From the NCBI GenBank assembly GCA_036937835.1, contig CM072876.1, positions 8,018,001 through 8,082,000 on the forward strand: a DNA stretch of 64,000 nucleotides. Reading direction: 5' to 3'. Shown piece by piece: positions 1 through 13,100 of the stretch (its first letter is position 1; each line of letters begins with the position of its first letter). Both the position numbers and the translations under genes were made by a program. This stretch comes from Pampus argenteus (Eukaryota; Chordata; Actinopteri; Scombriformes; Stromateidae). The notes beneath the pieces are model-generated. The model had not been told where the DNA came from and ran no database searches. It saw nothing but the letters and a program-made list of their open reading frames with translations.

Positions 1-47
1 CCTGGATTATCTCAAAATTGTTGAGTTGTGTTTCTTGCTTTTTGTAG

Positions 48-174
48 CATGGATAGGTTTACCCTAAACCACAGCGAAAGCAAGGCCATCATATTTGAAC
101 TGAAGGGCACAAATCTTAAACATGAGACTGATGGGGAGCCAGTGGGAAATCCTAAAGAATCCTTAAACCATTAA
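48..174 (+). CDS. Possible terminal coding exon of an upstream plus-strand gene (AHI1 by synteny)
   Basis: A pyrimidine-rich stretch ending in TTTTTGTAG at 47 looks like a 3' splice site. It is followed by a frame open from 49 to a TAA at 172-174 (41 codons; begins MDRFTLNHSE, ends PKESLNH). ATTAAA poly(A)-type hexamers occur at 170-175 and 187-192. I do not recognise the peptide. In other vertebrates the gene convergent with MYB is AHI1 (jouberin). A plus-strand gene ending here fits that arrangement, so AHI1 is an inference from position only. The open frame is short enough to be chance. Confidence 0.3.
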
Positions 175-215
175 AATAGAGTTAAATTAAAGACCTTTAC
201 ATTTGAATAATTAAA

Positions 216-318
216 ATTATATTATATTATATTATATTATATTATATTATATTATATTATATTATATTATATTATATTATATTATATTATATTATATTAT
301 ATTATATTATATTATATT
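216..318. repeat. (ATTAT)n pentanucleotide microsatellite
   Basis: About 20 uninterrupted copies of a 5-bp unit lie just beyond the putative terminal exon at the left edge. Confidence 0.97.
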
Positions 319-1364
319 CAATATGAGGGTCATGGTCACACTGGTGTTAAACTGTGATATCGCAGCATGTGAAGGGCAGTGAGGTCTTGACCCCTCAAGC
401 ACTGGTGAAATTATCAGAACACAAAGACACATTTCCATCTCTATCAGCCATGTATCTACAAGCAAAACAGATGACACTGACAGCACTTTTATTTCAGGAA
501 TCCGCCCTGAGGCTGATTCGGGTGAGAACATCAGTACCATGTTTTTGTTGTGAATTTGTTTAGTGGATGTGTGTGTGTACATTTTGTTTGATCAATCTTA
601 GAAGTGAATTATGGTCATGACCAACCATTCCAGATATCCTCTGACGAACCCACCTGACTTTTTTTTTTTCTTGGAAGTGGATCAGGAGTCTCCCAGATTA
701 GGGGAATTCTGAGGGAGTTTGTTCTCCAAAATTACACTTCTACTTTCCCATGCATCTCATTTGACTGGCAAATGTCTATGCAAATCTGATGTGCTAGTGA
801 GGTGGATGCAGGGAGAGATGGATGACTGAGTGTACACAGCAGGGTGGGTCAATTCAGACAGAGAGAATGAGGGATTCTTGCTTGCATGCTCCATCTTGTC
901 CTTCTCAAATGCCTTGTTGTCCCAGAGGGAACAAAGGTTTTTTTTTGGAGATGAAAATGTACCCAGGTGATATATATAATATTTTGCATAAAAGACTGGA
1001 TAAGAGACAGATAAATGTGGGTGTTAAAGTGTGCATGTGTGTGTGTGTGTTCATTGAGTTGCCCCTGTTGCATCACAGAAGAATGAGTGACACCGGTACC
1101 TTCCTCTTTCTAGTTGCAAAACTCTCCTCTCATTGCACGCGTGCACACGTGTGTATGTGTGTATGTGTGTGTGTGTGTGTGCATCTTTCTTCATTCATAT
1201 GCAGCATCCAGTAGTAAGCAGTGCTGGTAGTGAAAACTCTGAGGAAGTTGTCACAAAGAGGGGAAGTGTGTAGTAAAAATATGTCAAGATATGTCAAAAA
1301 GTATTGTTCACCTCATTGAAAGTGAATTTCCTCTTTTTTCTTATGGGCATGTGCCATAGGGTGG

Positions 1365-1389
1365 GTGTGTGTGTGTGTGTGTGTGTGTG
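1365..1389. repeat. (GT)n microsatellite
   Basis: An uninterrupted GT dinucleotide run of about 12 units. Confidence 0.95.
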
Positions 1390-3194
1390 CATGTTGCAAA
1401 AAAGGATACACCAATGCCTCACTATGTGATGTACATATAATATGACAAAATATTACTTTTGTTGTTGTTCCTCCTGCATCAAACTTCCTCTGAAACAAAG
1501 TTCTCCATGAGATGATTATATCATAAAAAATAAGAGGGTTCCCCCTTTTTCACTAAACTGCTTCCCAATAACAAAATATATTTTGTTTTACTTTGTACTT
1601 CCTATAAACACACACACTCCCACTCTTGACTCTTTGACTTTTACCTACGATTTGTTGCAGCTTGCACACGAGTGTGAAAGAAACCAGACGGTGTGTGTAT
1701 GTGTGAAAACCTTCTAAATGCGTGAAGGTATAGCAGAAACCGTTTTAGTCTCCTAACATTGTGTGAGTTAATCGAGGTTATGTCACCCATGTCTTTACTT
1801 GCATCACTGTGCGTGTAAGTCCTCAAAAGCGTATGTATGCACATGTGCGCCTGAATGACCCAGGAAGCGTCTCTCTCTTCCCCCACAGCTGATATCACTC
1901 ACTTCCTGCTGTCTTCTCTTGTCCACTCTCTCTGTGTCTGTTCATTCATTCTGGACATCGAGTCCAGGGAATATTTGTTATTTGCTTTCTGGTGATTTCA
2001 TCTCCACACGCGACAAAAGCAAAAAGATATCAGCTGTTGTGTCATCTCGGTGTGAGTATCTGACCGTCTCTTGTTGGCTTCATTCATTCTCACTTTTCTC
2101 ATCTCTTTATTCCTCTATTTTTAAGCATCCCACTGTACACCGGATCAGGAGTTTGGACATATGACCTATCAGCTTGCCTGCCTGCCTACTTGTTTGTGTG
2201 TTTTGCTCTCTGATTGGCTGTCGCTTTCTGTCCACGTTATCATGACATATACATTTTGATGAAAACAAAACTAAAAGCGTTTCTTTTGTCTTTGGCCGCA
2301 TGATTCTGAAAGTAGTATAGGGATATGAGACTGCTCTGCTTCTCAAAGATACTGTACACGGAAATTACGTTCAAAAAGCATCTCATAAGTCCAGTGATTG
2401 TAAGGTTTGTGGTTTGCTTTTTAAATGTGTAACATTTAATCATAAAATACATAAAATCTACAATAATGTGAGCCAAAAAGACAGTTGTATATCCTGTATG
2501 GTGGAATGGTGTGCAGGTTTTTTTTTTTTCTTCCTTGTTTTCAAATCATGTTTCCTGTTCTCTTTCTGGAAAAAGGGGAGAGAAAAAGAATAATATTTAA
2601 ACTGAACTCATTAACAAATGTCAGCTCACACTGACATCATTTCGTAAAAGTGATCCAATACATTTTTGTAAAACTCTCAAAATACCTCTTTTCTTCATTT
2701 ACATGTAGATTTTTATGCTGAACAACTTAAAATGCTACTTCTCACAGTCTTGACCTAAGATTTGGCAAACAAAACCACTGACCAAAGTCACAGTGGTGCA
2801 AAAAACACTGACATCGATTAAAAAAAAACTAAATCGTCTCCTACAAGCAATTAAAAAAAGTTGTATTTGAAACTGTTACTTTGTAATTCATATATTGAGG
2901 AGTATTAATAGTGTAAATAATATCCAATTGTTCAATCAATATTAATGAAATGATTGCACTCTTAGTCAGTCAGAGCTAAACTTTAGAAAATCAGGTAGTT
3001 TGGATGTTATATGTTCCTCGCATGAAAATATAAGACTGGAATTCTGCTGTATGAAGGAAAATGAAAGAAAAATAATTTGATGATTAAAGGAAGGTTGATT
3101 AGAAATGCAAAGTAATGCCAAATCACTTTTTTAATCAGCCATTCCCTTTAATCAGGCAGAGACAGAAGAGAAACTGAGTGGAAGTGAAAAAGGT

Positions 3195-3471
3195 ACATGG
3201 GTTGCAGTGTACAACCAAAACCCCAAGATCCGGCTGAGCAAGAACATGCGAGAGTTTTCTAACACTGTTGCGAGTCCTGACACGACGCTGGCCGTGACAC
3301 CGAGCCCAGGATTCGATTGCAGAACAGGGAGTGAGAGTAAACCCAGAAAAACGAGATTCCAGTCTCACTCCCTGCTCACGGAGCAACATACCACTCCAAG
3401 AGTTTCCCACGAGAAAAACCTCTGGCGTTTTTCGGTCCAGGTGGAGGCAAAAAAAAAAAAAAAAAAAAAAA
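3195..3471 (+). repeat. Possible SINE-like or retroposed segment ending in A23
   Basis: About 250 bp of noticeably more GC-rich, high-complexity sequence ends abruptly in 23 adenines (3449-3471). A GGATTCGATTGC element at 3309-3320 resembles a tRNA-type B box. I could not identify a matching A box or target-site duplication. It is therefore only SINE-like by composition and tail. It could also be unique sequence next to a poly(A) microsatellite. Confidence 0.3.
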
Positions 3472-3904
3472 CAGGACAGGAGAGTCAGATATATAGATAG
3501 ATATAGATAGACAAGTAGTTGCATGGGAAAACTAGGGGCATGTTTCAGTGTAGGCCTTTTTGTACGTGGGTGGGGTGAGGGCTTGACATTTAGGGGCTTC
3601 CACAGAGAGATGCAGGCAGACAGTCAGACAGATTAAGTTCGAGCTTCATGAGAAAAACCGCTAGATAGGCATCAGCTGGCCATCCATGGACCACAAGGTT
3701 TTCATAACTGTCGACCGAGTTGACAAGTCAATTGTTTTTGTTAATCACTCATCTTGCACTAAATAAATACATGAAGTCAGTGAAGCCTCGTGAGTGGTTA
3801 AATACACCTTTGGTTTGTGCTACATGTTTCTCACATGGATAAACAATTAGACACATTTCGTAGGAGGAAATTCGAGGGCGTGGTTCGTCTATTGCCTCCC
3901 TCAT

Positions 3905-3951
3905 CGCTGCTAATGGCATCTCATGTGTAGCATGAGATGCCATCAGTGGCG
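3905..3951. other. Strong inverted repeat / hairpin
   Basis: Arms 3913-3925 and 3931-3943 are perfectly complementary over 13 bp around a 5-nt loop (TGTAG). Beyond one A/C mismatch, pairing continues for eight more pairs (3905-3911 with 3945-3951, including two G/T wobbles), giving a stem of about 21 bp. The stem is too short for a canonical miRNA precursor. It may be a palindromic transposon relic, a cruciform or a structured RNA element. Confidence 0.8.
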
Positions 3952-4729
3952 TGGCTTGTGCTCCTCTTCTCCTCTTCTTCCTCCCAACACCTTTATCCAA
4001 CCCTACTGTTCTTTGTTTGGAGCACAAAGTCATAGCTGTCAAACCTGTTATTTGCCTTCATTCATCAGCTAGTTGTCGTGGGATTGCTTTCCTTCACCAC
4101 CTCTATCTGCCCTTTTAAGAAACACACAAGGAAAAATATGAGTTAAGTAAGATCCTAATAAGGACCTAAGTCGTTTTAATCTCTGTGTATGAACCGAATG
4201 AACTGCTGTACATAATCTATACTGTAAGGGGGGAGGTGTTCAAGATGGAGTTAACACCTGCTCAGCCTTCAAGCAAGGTTGTAATCTGTGGCTGACTCTG
4301 ACCTTTGACCTATGAGCAACTGAAACAAGACTCTTACACATGCGATACATAGACAACAAAACTATTTTTTTCTTTGGCTTTGACCTCGTTGCACAATGCA
4401 ATCAGATTCCTAAAATGTATTTTATGAAAAAAGAGTTAGACATTATAAGATGTTATAAATAAAGGTCTTGCATTCAAAGTTCAAGTTCAGGAGCAGGACC
4501 ACTCCTCAACCTCCTCCGGCATTCCTATAAATACTAATCCTACCCTCTGCTCCTCTTTCGGTTTCATATTCTCTCCTTTGTTTTCCTCTCCTTCATAGGT
4601 TCCTGAGGGTCCGTCATTGTCCGAGTGCTGGGACAGATATCCCACAATCCTCCCCACAATCCGCATCCGGCAAATCAGAAATGTCATGCCCATATAATCT
4701 TAATATCCAAGCGCATCTTGTTGTTAGTG

Positions 4730-4791
4730 ATGTATCAAGTATCAAGTACAGGTACCCCAAAATTGTACTTGAGTACAGTACTTCACCACTG
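4730..4791 (-). mobile_element. Fragment of a teleost hAT-type MITE
   Basis: The reverse complement starts CAGTGGTGAAGTACTGTA and continues with the 'ACTCAAGTACAATTTTG' core of the repeat seen in longer form at 5851-6287. Only one end is present, so it is a truncated copy. Confidence 0.6.
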
Positions 4792-5238
4792 CATTGTTGT
4801 ATAATCAGGACTGAAACCATAAGACCAGCCACACTGTATTTACTAACTGTAGTGAAAAAAAGTGCCTCTCAGCCAAGATGAAATTTTCCACCGTAGCGCT
4901 GACTCACTTTTTGCATCTTATTTGCATAGTTTTGCATTTCGACTGTGTTACTTGCCAAGTTATCATTCAGCTGTATATTTGTAAAAACGTTTTGTACTTT
5001 GTGTGTGCCTGAATGTCTACATTATGATATAAGTAAATCCAAATCTGAGATTTTTATTTGCTGATACTCGGACTGACAGGATGACAAACACATTGTGGTA
5101 AAGTCCCCACTGTTGCAGACCTGAGGCTTAAGGATCTGTGTTTTTTTTTTTTTTTTGCTGCTTCATCTCTTGTACAAACACAAACTAAAGAAGCACTTAG
5201 GCGTTTGCACAGCTACATCCTGTTCCAGAGAACCCCCA

Positions 5239-5240
<2 letters not shown>

Positions 5241-5283
<43 letters not shown>
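5241..5283. repeat. (AC)n microsatellite
   Basis: An uninterrupted AC run of about 21 units. Confidence 0.97.
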
Positions 5284-5284
<1 letters not shown>

Positions 5285-5850
5285 CTACCTGTACCACAGC
5301 ATGTACAGTAAGTTCTCCATAGTAGTAAAAGCAAAACCATACCTTACCCTTCAAAGTGGTAATTAATCCCTGTTTAAATTATTTTTCTTTTTTATCTTTT
5401 AAAAATCATTAGGCCTGTTTTTAACATTGAAACCTACGTTGAACATCTGCAAAATGCAGCAAAAGAGAAGTAGATCACAAAACAAACTCATTTTTTTCAG
5501 ACCCGGAAACGTTACCTTGTTGAATTTATCATATCTGGTGACATAATATCTTTTTTTTTGGACATAGGCATCCATTACATAAATGTAAAGTGTGTGTGCA
5601 ATCAGGAGTGGTGTCTCAATTTTCACATCATATAGTGAAAAGATGCTACACGCTTATATTTGCACGCATGCTGCATGTAAAGTGTTTTGCTATACATTCA
5701 TAATTTTATCCACGCTGCTGTGTAAGTCTTTTGTTTTAAAAAAAAATTAGACTTGATGATTTACTATAACGAGAAAGGAACTCTGACAGAGATCCTGAGA
5801 CCAATAATTACCATTATCATTTAAGTGAATGGCTAAAGTCTGTTACAGAG

Positions 5851-6287
5851 CAGTGGAACCAAGTAAGTACATTTACTCAAGTACTGTACTTAATCACAAT
5901 TATGAGGTACCTGTACTTTAATTGAGTATTTCCATTTAATACTACTTTATACTTCCACTCCACTACATATCAAGGGGAAATAATGTACTTTCTGCTCCTC
6001 GACATTTATTTGACCTCTTTAGTTACTTTTCGGATGAAGATATGACATAACGGATGATATAACAAGCTTTTAAAATACAATTAACACATTGTTAAAGATG
6101 AAACCGGTGGCTTCCCCTTTTTTTGGCTTTTGACATCTTTCGAAAAGCATTTTTGTCACATTTCAGATGTGACCCTGACTTGTTAACAGCAGTGGCTGGT
6201 AGACTGAGGTCTAATGCTCACGTACTTTACTATGTATCAATACATTTACTGAAGTAAAGGATCAAAATACTTCTTCCACCTCCACTG
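5851..6287 (+). mobile_element. Teleost hAT-type MITE with terminal inverted repeats
   Basis: The element begins CAGTGGAACCAAG and ends CTTCCACCTCCACTG, imperfect inverted ends of the CAGTGGTGGAA type. Internally it has the widespread fish sequence of 'TTTACTCAAGTACTGTACTT', 'CTACTTTATACTTCCACTCC' and 'GAAGTAAAGGATC' blocks. Flanks TTACAGAG and TTACATGA share 5 of 8 bases, consistent with an old 8-bp hAT target duplication. It encodes no protein. Confidence 0.7.
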
Positions 6288-6658
6288 TTACATGAACTGT
6301 AAGAACAATAAGAAAAATTTAAAAATAATAATTTTTAAAAAACAGTAACTCTTATGACAAGAATAAGAAGCAAAAGGAACTAGATAGGTAAAGAAAGAAA
6401 AGGCATATAAACAGACTAGTGTCTGGTGGCTGTACAATTCAAGGATGTAGGATCTTTTTTTTTTTCTTCACAATTATAACAACAATAACAATAACTCCCT
6501 CATGACACAATCATATCATCTTTCTGATAGACCACAGTAAGTGCTGCCTGACTGGTTTAACATGTGTGTACTTTGTGTGTTTAAGTCATCACAGGCTGGC
6601 CATGTGTGCATGTTCAAACTTGTCCAGGATTCACGGAAAAGACAACAGTGTGTTGAAT

Positions 6659-6684
6659 GTGTGTGTGTGTGTGTGTGTGTGTGT
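6659..6684. repeat. (GT)n microsatellite
   Basis: An uninterrupted GT run. Confidence 0.95.
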
Positions 6685-8336
6685 TTACTTGTATTACAGT
6701 GAAAAAGATACAGAAAGAGATGAGGGAAGCAGGTACTCATCCATCTTAATTGAGTGCTTGCTCATGTTGTTGTTCCTTTATTTCTTCTGTATTGTTTTTT
6801 TTCTTTTTTTTTTTCACCCAGGCCTCCCTCCTTTGGTTCCTTTTTGTCCTGCAGACTGACGGCCAACAACCTCTGTACCATAAATCACACCTTGTGATCG
6901 CCTTGGCACATAGTGTAAGCCTTAAACACATCTTCAACTTCACAACTTGCACACACACACATCCTGTACTTTCTGGGGTGTGTAGAGAAAAGTATCACAA
7001 AAAGGTCCTGTTAGTGTACACACATACACACACACACACATTGTCACTCTAACCCATTTCCTAATGCCCTACGCAACATGCCCACACTTTGTATGTGCAA
7101 GTACCCTGCCTGTGTGTGCTTGTGAGTTATCAAGGCCCTGTGTTTCCTGTTTTGCAATCCCCACGTGTCCTCCCAAAAAACGTCTGCCTCTGGCTGATTC
7201 AGGAGCAGCTTGTTCTCTGCCCCTTACAGAGATGGCGTTCACCACTAAGACACTGAAACATATCATTGTAGTGGGATAGAACAACACTGTCAACTTGTTT
7301 AAACATTTTTCACATCTTCAAAGCTTTTATAGAATGATTGACTGTGATGATTGTGCCTTTGCTTCCGTCAATAAAGAGAGTTATTATGATCCAGAGTTTT
7401 TCAAAATCATTTTTAGACGCTTTTAGAAGGTCATTTTAGATGCAGCACAAACAGCACCACCCTGTTTAGTTACTGCTAGACCAGTCAAGCTTTCTATTTT
7501 TGCATTTAACATGATGATAACAGCTGATGGTCTTGACATTTCTTGATTTTAGACAGAGGTAGACCAACACAGCTTCTTATTTCTAAAGTCCCCTCAAACT
7601 CCATCCAGGAGTTAAAATCTAGTATATAACTAAACTCTAATACCTTCCTGGACTGGCTTCCACACAGTAGGGACATATGACTTAGTGATAATGTTGATCA
7701 GGACAAAACACTTGACTTGCTCTGTACACACATTCAGAATCATTGCTGTCAGAAGTCATATAAAAACAGCCTCTGTTTGACACAGGGTGGGTGTGGAAAT
7801 ATTTTATGTTGCAGGTGACAGATTTCCCCTAAAATGAAATTGTAACATCTTCCTGGGTGATAAAATTGCATGACACCGGTTATCTACCTGGATGCACCTG
7901 TTGCTCATATGAAAAACTCCTCCTCACTCTAATTATCTTTCCAGAGAGCTGTGCACCTGTTTTAGTTTACAACTCACTTGACTAATGCGACAGTAACTGA
8001 GTCAGACCAAATACTTCTACCTATACTAGCTGTGGGGGGTTTCCTGTCCGTATTTATTGCTACCCTTTTGTGTAATATAATGAATAATCAACTTATCTAA
8101 GGCTATGCCCATTGAGGTGGTTTCCTCTGGAGGCAGGTGTGTGCCTGTTAGCGTATGTGTGAGTGTGTGAGAGTGACTCTGCAGCCGGGAGTTCCCCCCT
8201 GAGGTAAGTAATTCACAACTTTCACTTATCAATACCGCACATTGATGAATGACATAGATTATTATGTGAGATTCGTATTGTGCAGGCTGCATCTCGGCAA
8301 ATCAGAGGGACTCCAAGTAAGCAAGCATTACCCACA

Positions 8337-8360
8337 GTGTGTGTGTGTGTGTGTGTGTGT
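8337..8360. repeat. (GT)n microsatellite
   Basis: An uninterrupted run of 12 GT units. Confidence 0.95.
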
Positions 8361-10772
8361 AAAATGAATGTTACATCTAAATTAGCCTTGCAGTAGCAGG
8401 GCTGGAACAAAACAGGGCCTCTAGGTGTGGCCAGGGTTTGTGCTGAAGGTTTGGGTTTGATGGGAGTCAAATGTGGTCAGATACGTGAGTGTGTGTGTGT
8501 GTGTTTCTGCTCAGGATGGGTGGAGTTAGACAGGCCTTTTTGCTCCTATCATGGCCTTTAGAAGAATGGGGCCTTCTTTCTTCTGAGAAATTAAAAGTGA
8601 TAGAAGTCAAAGCAACAATGTGATGTCACAAAAAGTGTTTGCCACATGCATCGCATATCAAATGATGCAGAAAGGGATTTCAGGATAGAGCGATGAATAG
8701 GCCGCAGTCATTGATTGGTTTTGGTCTCTGGTGTCGGGAGATTCTATTAGACTCAACGTGAGTTTGTCCAAGAAGAAAAACACATATTCAAAAAGCACCA
8801 GTGTTTCAGGAGAAGAAGTAGATTACTCATAGGCATCTTCAGGGTCTGTCCTAAGAGGATCAGTGAGGTCCAAACTGCAAATTTAAAAAGTCAGATAAGG
8901 CAAATATGACACCAATATGAATGTACGCAACAGTGGGGACAATTTCTTTTTGTATTAAGACACATCAGGTGTGTCCACCCGTTTGCTTTGTGGGCAGTCC
9001 TGTCAGTCACAGAGGAGGCAGCCATGTTATGCTGCAATGTGTGAAGTTTGTTGTTATGGCACAGAGGTGATCCCTCATGTCTCTCTCTCTCTCTCAGTGA
9101 GCAGATGTCACTCCTTTGCACCTCTGCTGTTGTTGTTGTCTCACTGAGGTACTTTCCCTCCCTCACACTTCCTCCCACAGGACCCTTTGTTTACGATAGG
9201 GTGTGCGTGTTTGTGTCTATGAGTGTATGAGTGTGTTTAATACATCCGACACATGCATCTTATGCATGATGCCCGCACCATCAAAATATGATTTAAAATT
9301 GAATGTACACTCACTGCTCCAGATGTGCACACATTATTTCTCCTTCTGGCGTAAAATGCGCATCTTTTAATGTTCGCCACTGACAGATATACCAGTAATG
9401 ACAATCCAAATGAATTCAGAGAGTGTTTTTATCAGTATCGCCTCTTATCTTTTACCCATCCAGTTAGTGACATGTTGATTATGTGACAAAGTTACGTTGT
9501 GTGATTGTTTTTGCTTCTCTTTTCCTTGCACAGTCTCGTCTATTTTTTTTTTCATTTGGTTTCCCTAATGTCCCACTTTGCAAATGTATGGACGTCCCTC
9601 TATGCGTTTGCATCGGGGGGAAATCAAGAAGACAGGAAATGACAGGTACAGTGTGTGTGTGTCTGTATGTGTGTGTGTGTGTGCGCGTGTGTGTTTAGAG
9701 TTATGTGAACATGTGTGTGAACAAAGAGAAAGCTGGTTTTAACAACACAAAGAAAATTTGCTTACCTCAGCCGAGCTGTGCTGCGGGTGTGTGTAGTGAG
9801 AATAAGTGAACGCGTGTGCAAGCATTGTAGCAGTTTTTGCTGCGTGTCTTTCACCTTTATATTTTACAGCATCACTGTACTTGGACATGTAAAGTAGGTG
9901 TGAAACTGATCTGCCTGTTTGTGTGTGTGTGTGTGTCTGTGTGTGTGTGTACGCTTTCGTGTTTACAGAATGTACAGTAACCACAGTGTGTATTGTGTAC
10001 CATGTATTTCTAGCAACAGTGCGAACACGCATGCGCTACCTGGACAATGATCCTCACCACTTAGGATATCAGTATCATGAGGCGCAGCAGTCAGTCTCCG
10101 GCCTGCTCACTAACACTGTCTCGTCTTTGAGGAATATTTATCCAACACACCGACCTTTCACCTCCAGTCTTTTCTCTGCGTTTGCCGGACTTCTCATCCC
10201 AAATCGCAGGAATAAGACTGAGAGAGGAATTGGGAATCCCCTGCTAACGGTTTCTTTGATAAAAGAAAGGTAGAGTGCTGCACCCAGCAGATGGTATGTG
10301 GTGAGTGGATAAGGGCTGAACATTGACAGATGTGCATCATTAACTAGAATAAAAGAGTGGCATGAATTGTTGTAAAATTGTGTTGTATATAAAAATAACA
10401 ATCTGTACGTGAGGCATCGCCATGTTTGACATTATGTAATTCAAAAAGTGTTTCTGTATTTTCACTGGTGTTCATAACCATGCAGTAAAAGATGATTACC
10501 TTGTGTTTATGCAACAAAAAAAATCATTTGTGGACTACATGTTGACTATCAACACAGTTTTTCTGTTTATAAATGCATCATCTTCAAGATCATTAAAAGT
10601 TCTTGTGTGAAGTGAACCTCGTGTGAGTGTGACTATGTCTGGCAAAGAATATTTCAACGTGAAGGAATAAGTTGGTTATTATGCTTTGACTCAAAATGTC
10701 TCCTCTAATATTGGCACCGCCGCAATGAAGTTGTGAAGTTGTGGTATAGACACACACACACAACCACACAAC

Positions 10773-10812
<40 letters not shown>

Positions 10813-11502
10813 CTACATCCATCTGTTTGCTCTGCTTTTTTTCTCCCTCGCGACTTAACAATCCCACAATTTCTTATCTCTCTGCACGGCTGTGCTCCCA
10901 CCACCCTGAATCCTGCCCCCCTCACCCCCTGCACACTCTCCACATCCTCACACAAGCACACACATACGTATACACACACTCACACTCACACACACACACA
11001 CCTCAACCCTCCTTATTTTGCTGATGAGCCAAAGCGTCTGCTTGGTCACATTACCCAAATGTTGCATCCAGATAACTACACAGTAAAGCCTGTGGTTTTG
11101 TGTGTGTGTGCGTGTGTGTGTGTGTGTGCGTGCGTGCGTGCGCGTTTGCATGTACATGAACCAATGTTCAAGGTGTGTATAATGTTCCTAATGCCACTTG
11201 TTATGCTTTTGGTGTAAGACATTTATTTCAGCCCTAATGTACCGTATATGCAAAAGTATACTACAAAAACCTTTATGTATGTGAGAAAAAATCATTTCAA
11301 GAACTTCGTACATTGCTGACAATGCAATGAAAATATTGTGACGCAACGCAATGTTCAGGATGATGATGATGATGATGACGACAAAAAAACAAAAACACAA
11401 AAATAAAACTTATTGTCTCATCTTGTAGATAAACTGATCAATGTTTTGTCCAATGTTCTAGATAGATTGCCATCCTGCTTGACTTAAAAGACACACCAGC
11501 TT

Positions 11503-11558
11503 AGATAAGACTCCCGAAACACGCCTTGTCACATATGTGGTATCTGCTGGTCTTATCT
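11503..11558. promoter_or_regulatory. Inverted pair of GATA motifs flanking a palindromic E-box
   Basis: AGATAAGA (11503-11510) and its exact reverse complement TCTTATCT (11551-11558) flank the palindrome CACATATGTG (11530-11539). AGATAAG is the preferred GATA-factor site, and CATATG is an E-box. The cluster lies about 8.7 kb beyond the MYB 3' end. Enhancer function is an inference from motif arrangement. Confidence 0.35.
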
Positions 11559-12284
11559 TTAAGGGGACAGGTGTCTCAAAACCTGCCGTCTGCATCATTC
11601 ACTACATTCATCACACATACACACATAACTCTGAATTGTTTGCTTAGAATTTGCCGCCATTGATAACATTACTCCTCCGCTGACACTGGAGACCCATGGA
11701 TCACCCACTCAGGAAATGAGGATCGAGGTGTGGTAACATCATACAGATTAAACATCAAACATCTTTAATATTAAACAGAATGTATATTGAGTTTCATACT
11801 TTATACTTTCATAGTTTCATACTTCTACTTTTTTTTACCATCTTCCCCCACCCCTCCAGAAAACTCTCCCTTTTTATTCTTCTTTTTATTTGCATTTGTT
11901 CCTCTTCTGACATAGTGACTGTTGAGCCCACAGGCTTTTTCCTTTTGCTCACACTAAAAGTTAAAGGAGCGCATTATTAGCACTTACCACTTTTATACAC
12001 AGTATGTACACACACATCACACCAATTACGCATAATCATTCGGGTTAGTGTATATACTTTGTCAGCGCTTTCTCTTCTCTCTGTCAACTTCCATAGAAGA
12101 AAATTACAACAGTGTTTGTAATTCAGAATTGATGCAGAGTGGGTCATAAGGTTACCACTTTGTGTATGTGTGTGTGTATGGTTTATACCACGTAACACGC
12201 AGAACCAATGTCGTTTATTGTACTAATGATGACATCTGGTTTCTAAGATGTTTTTTGTCAAACTGCAATTTGGTCAGCTTTTGT

Positions 12285-12322
12285 TGTTTTTAAATGTGCT
12301 CTATAAATAAATTGACTTGACT
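12285..12322 (+). mobile_element. 3' tail of a LINE-type retroposon
   Basis: The stretch TAAATGTGCTCTATAAATAA followed by ATTGACTTGACT resembles the 3' ends of L2/CR1-like teleost LINEs, which close with a short repeated pentamer. Only the tail is recognisable. Confidence 0.45.
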
Positions 12323-13094
12323 ACTGTTTCCAAGGTTAAAGACCAGGAAATGTATTGATTCACTGAAAATAATATAGAGATTAGTCAATAGTAAATAATA
12401 ATAGCTGTAGCCCTACACTCTATACATGTATGCTTAGATTATATATAATAGCACCCCTTACTTGCACCCCTGAGTCCAATTTTTAAAAGGTGTGCCTCCT
12501 GCTCTGTGCATTTTGGGTTCACACTCTGCTCCCACTAGACAGCACGCCTGACAGTCAGTCATCATATTTCTATCTACAATTTGAATTGTGTTATGGATAA
12601 AGGACATGACATAATGTCCTCCACAATTTCAAATATTATATAAATATGAATAAAAATTGTCTGGTAATGTGTGTCTGTGCATGTAATTCAAACTGTGTAT
12701 GTCTGTCTATAGCAGCTTGTCATTCATAATGATTTCACAAAAGACTGCAATACTGTCCTATAAAGCTGCGTGATGCATTCACTGCCAGCTGTACTGTTTT
12801 TTTTTGTTTTTTGTTTTGTTTCTCTCATCAAGCACTTTTCCTCCCATATGTCCTCTCCAACAGTTGTATTACACACACACAAACACACACACACACAAAA
12901 ACACACACACACACACGCATGCTTAGTCACAAACAGAGGAAAAGAGACACCGGACTGTACAGACGAACATTTGCTCACTTCAGCTGTCTAACTTGGATAA
13001 CGTCAGAATGTGACAGTCATTGCTCTATTCACCAGCTTATTTAATAACAGGTGTCATGCATACAAAGAGAAAGTGTGTGCGCATATCCGTCTGT

Positions 13095-13100
<6 letters not shown>

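Noticed and set aside
495..530. Micro-exon-like TTTTATTTCAG/GAATCC...CGG/GTGAGA segment
   Set aside because: Acceptor and donor look good, but only 24 nt lie between them and no neighbouring exon gives a reading frame.
822..1214. 130-codon plus-strand open frame
   Set aside because: It runs through GT-rich sequence giving Cys/Val repeats, with no family resemblance and no splice context.
9923..10273. 116-codon plus-strand open frame
   Set aside because: It starts in a GT repeat. The later part is of normal complexity, but it has no homology I recognise, no partner exons and an overlapping antisense frame.
10593..10979. 128-codon minus-strand open frame
   Set aside because: A CA/GT microsatellite artefact: the translation is alternating Cys-Val with no recognisable domain.
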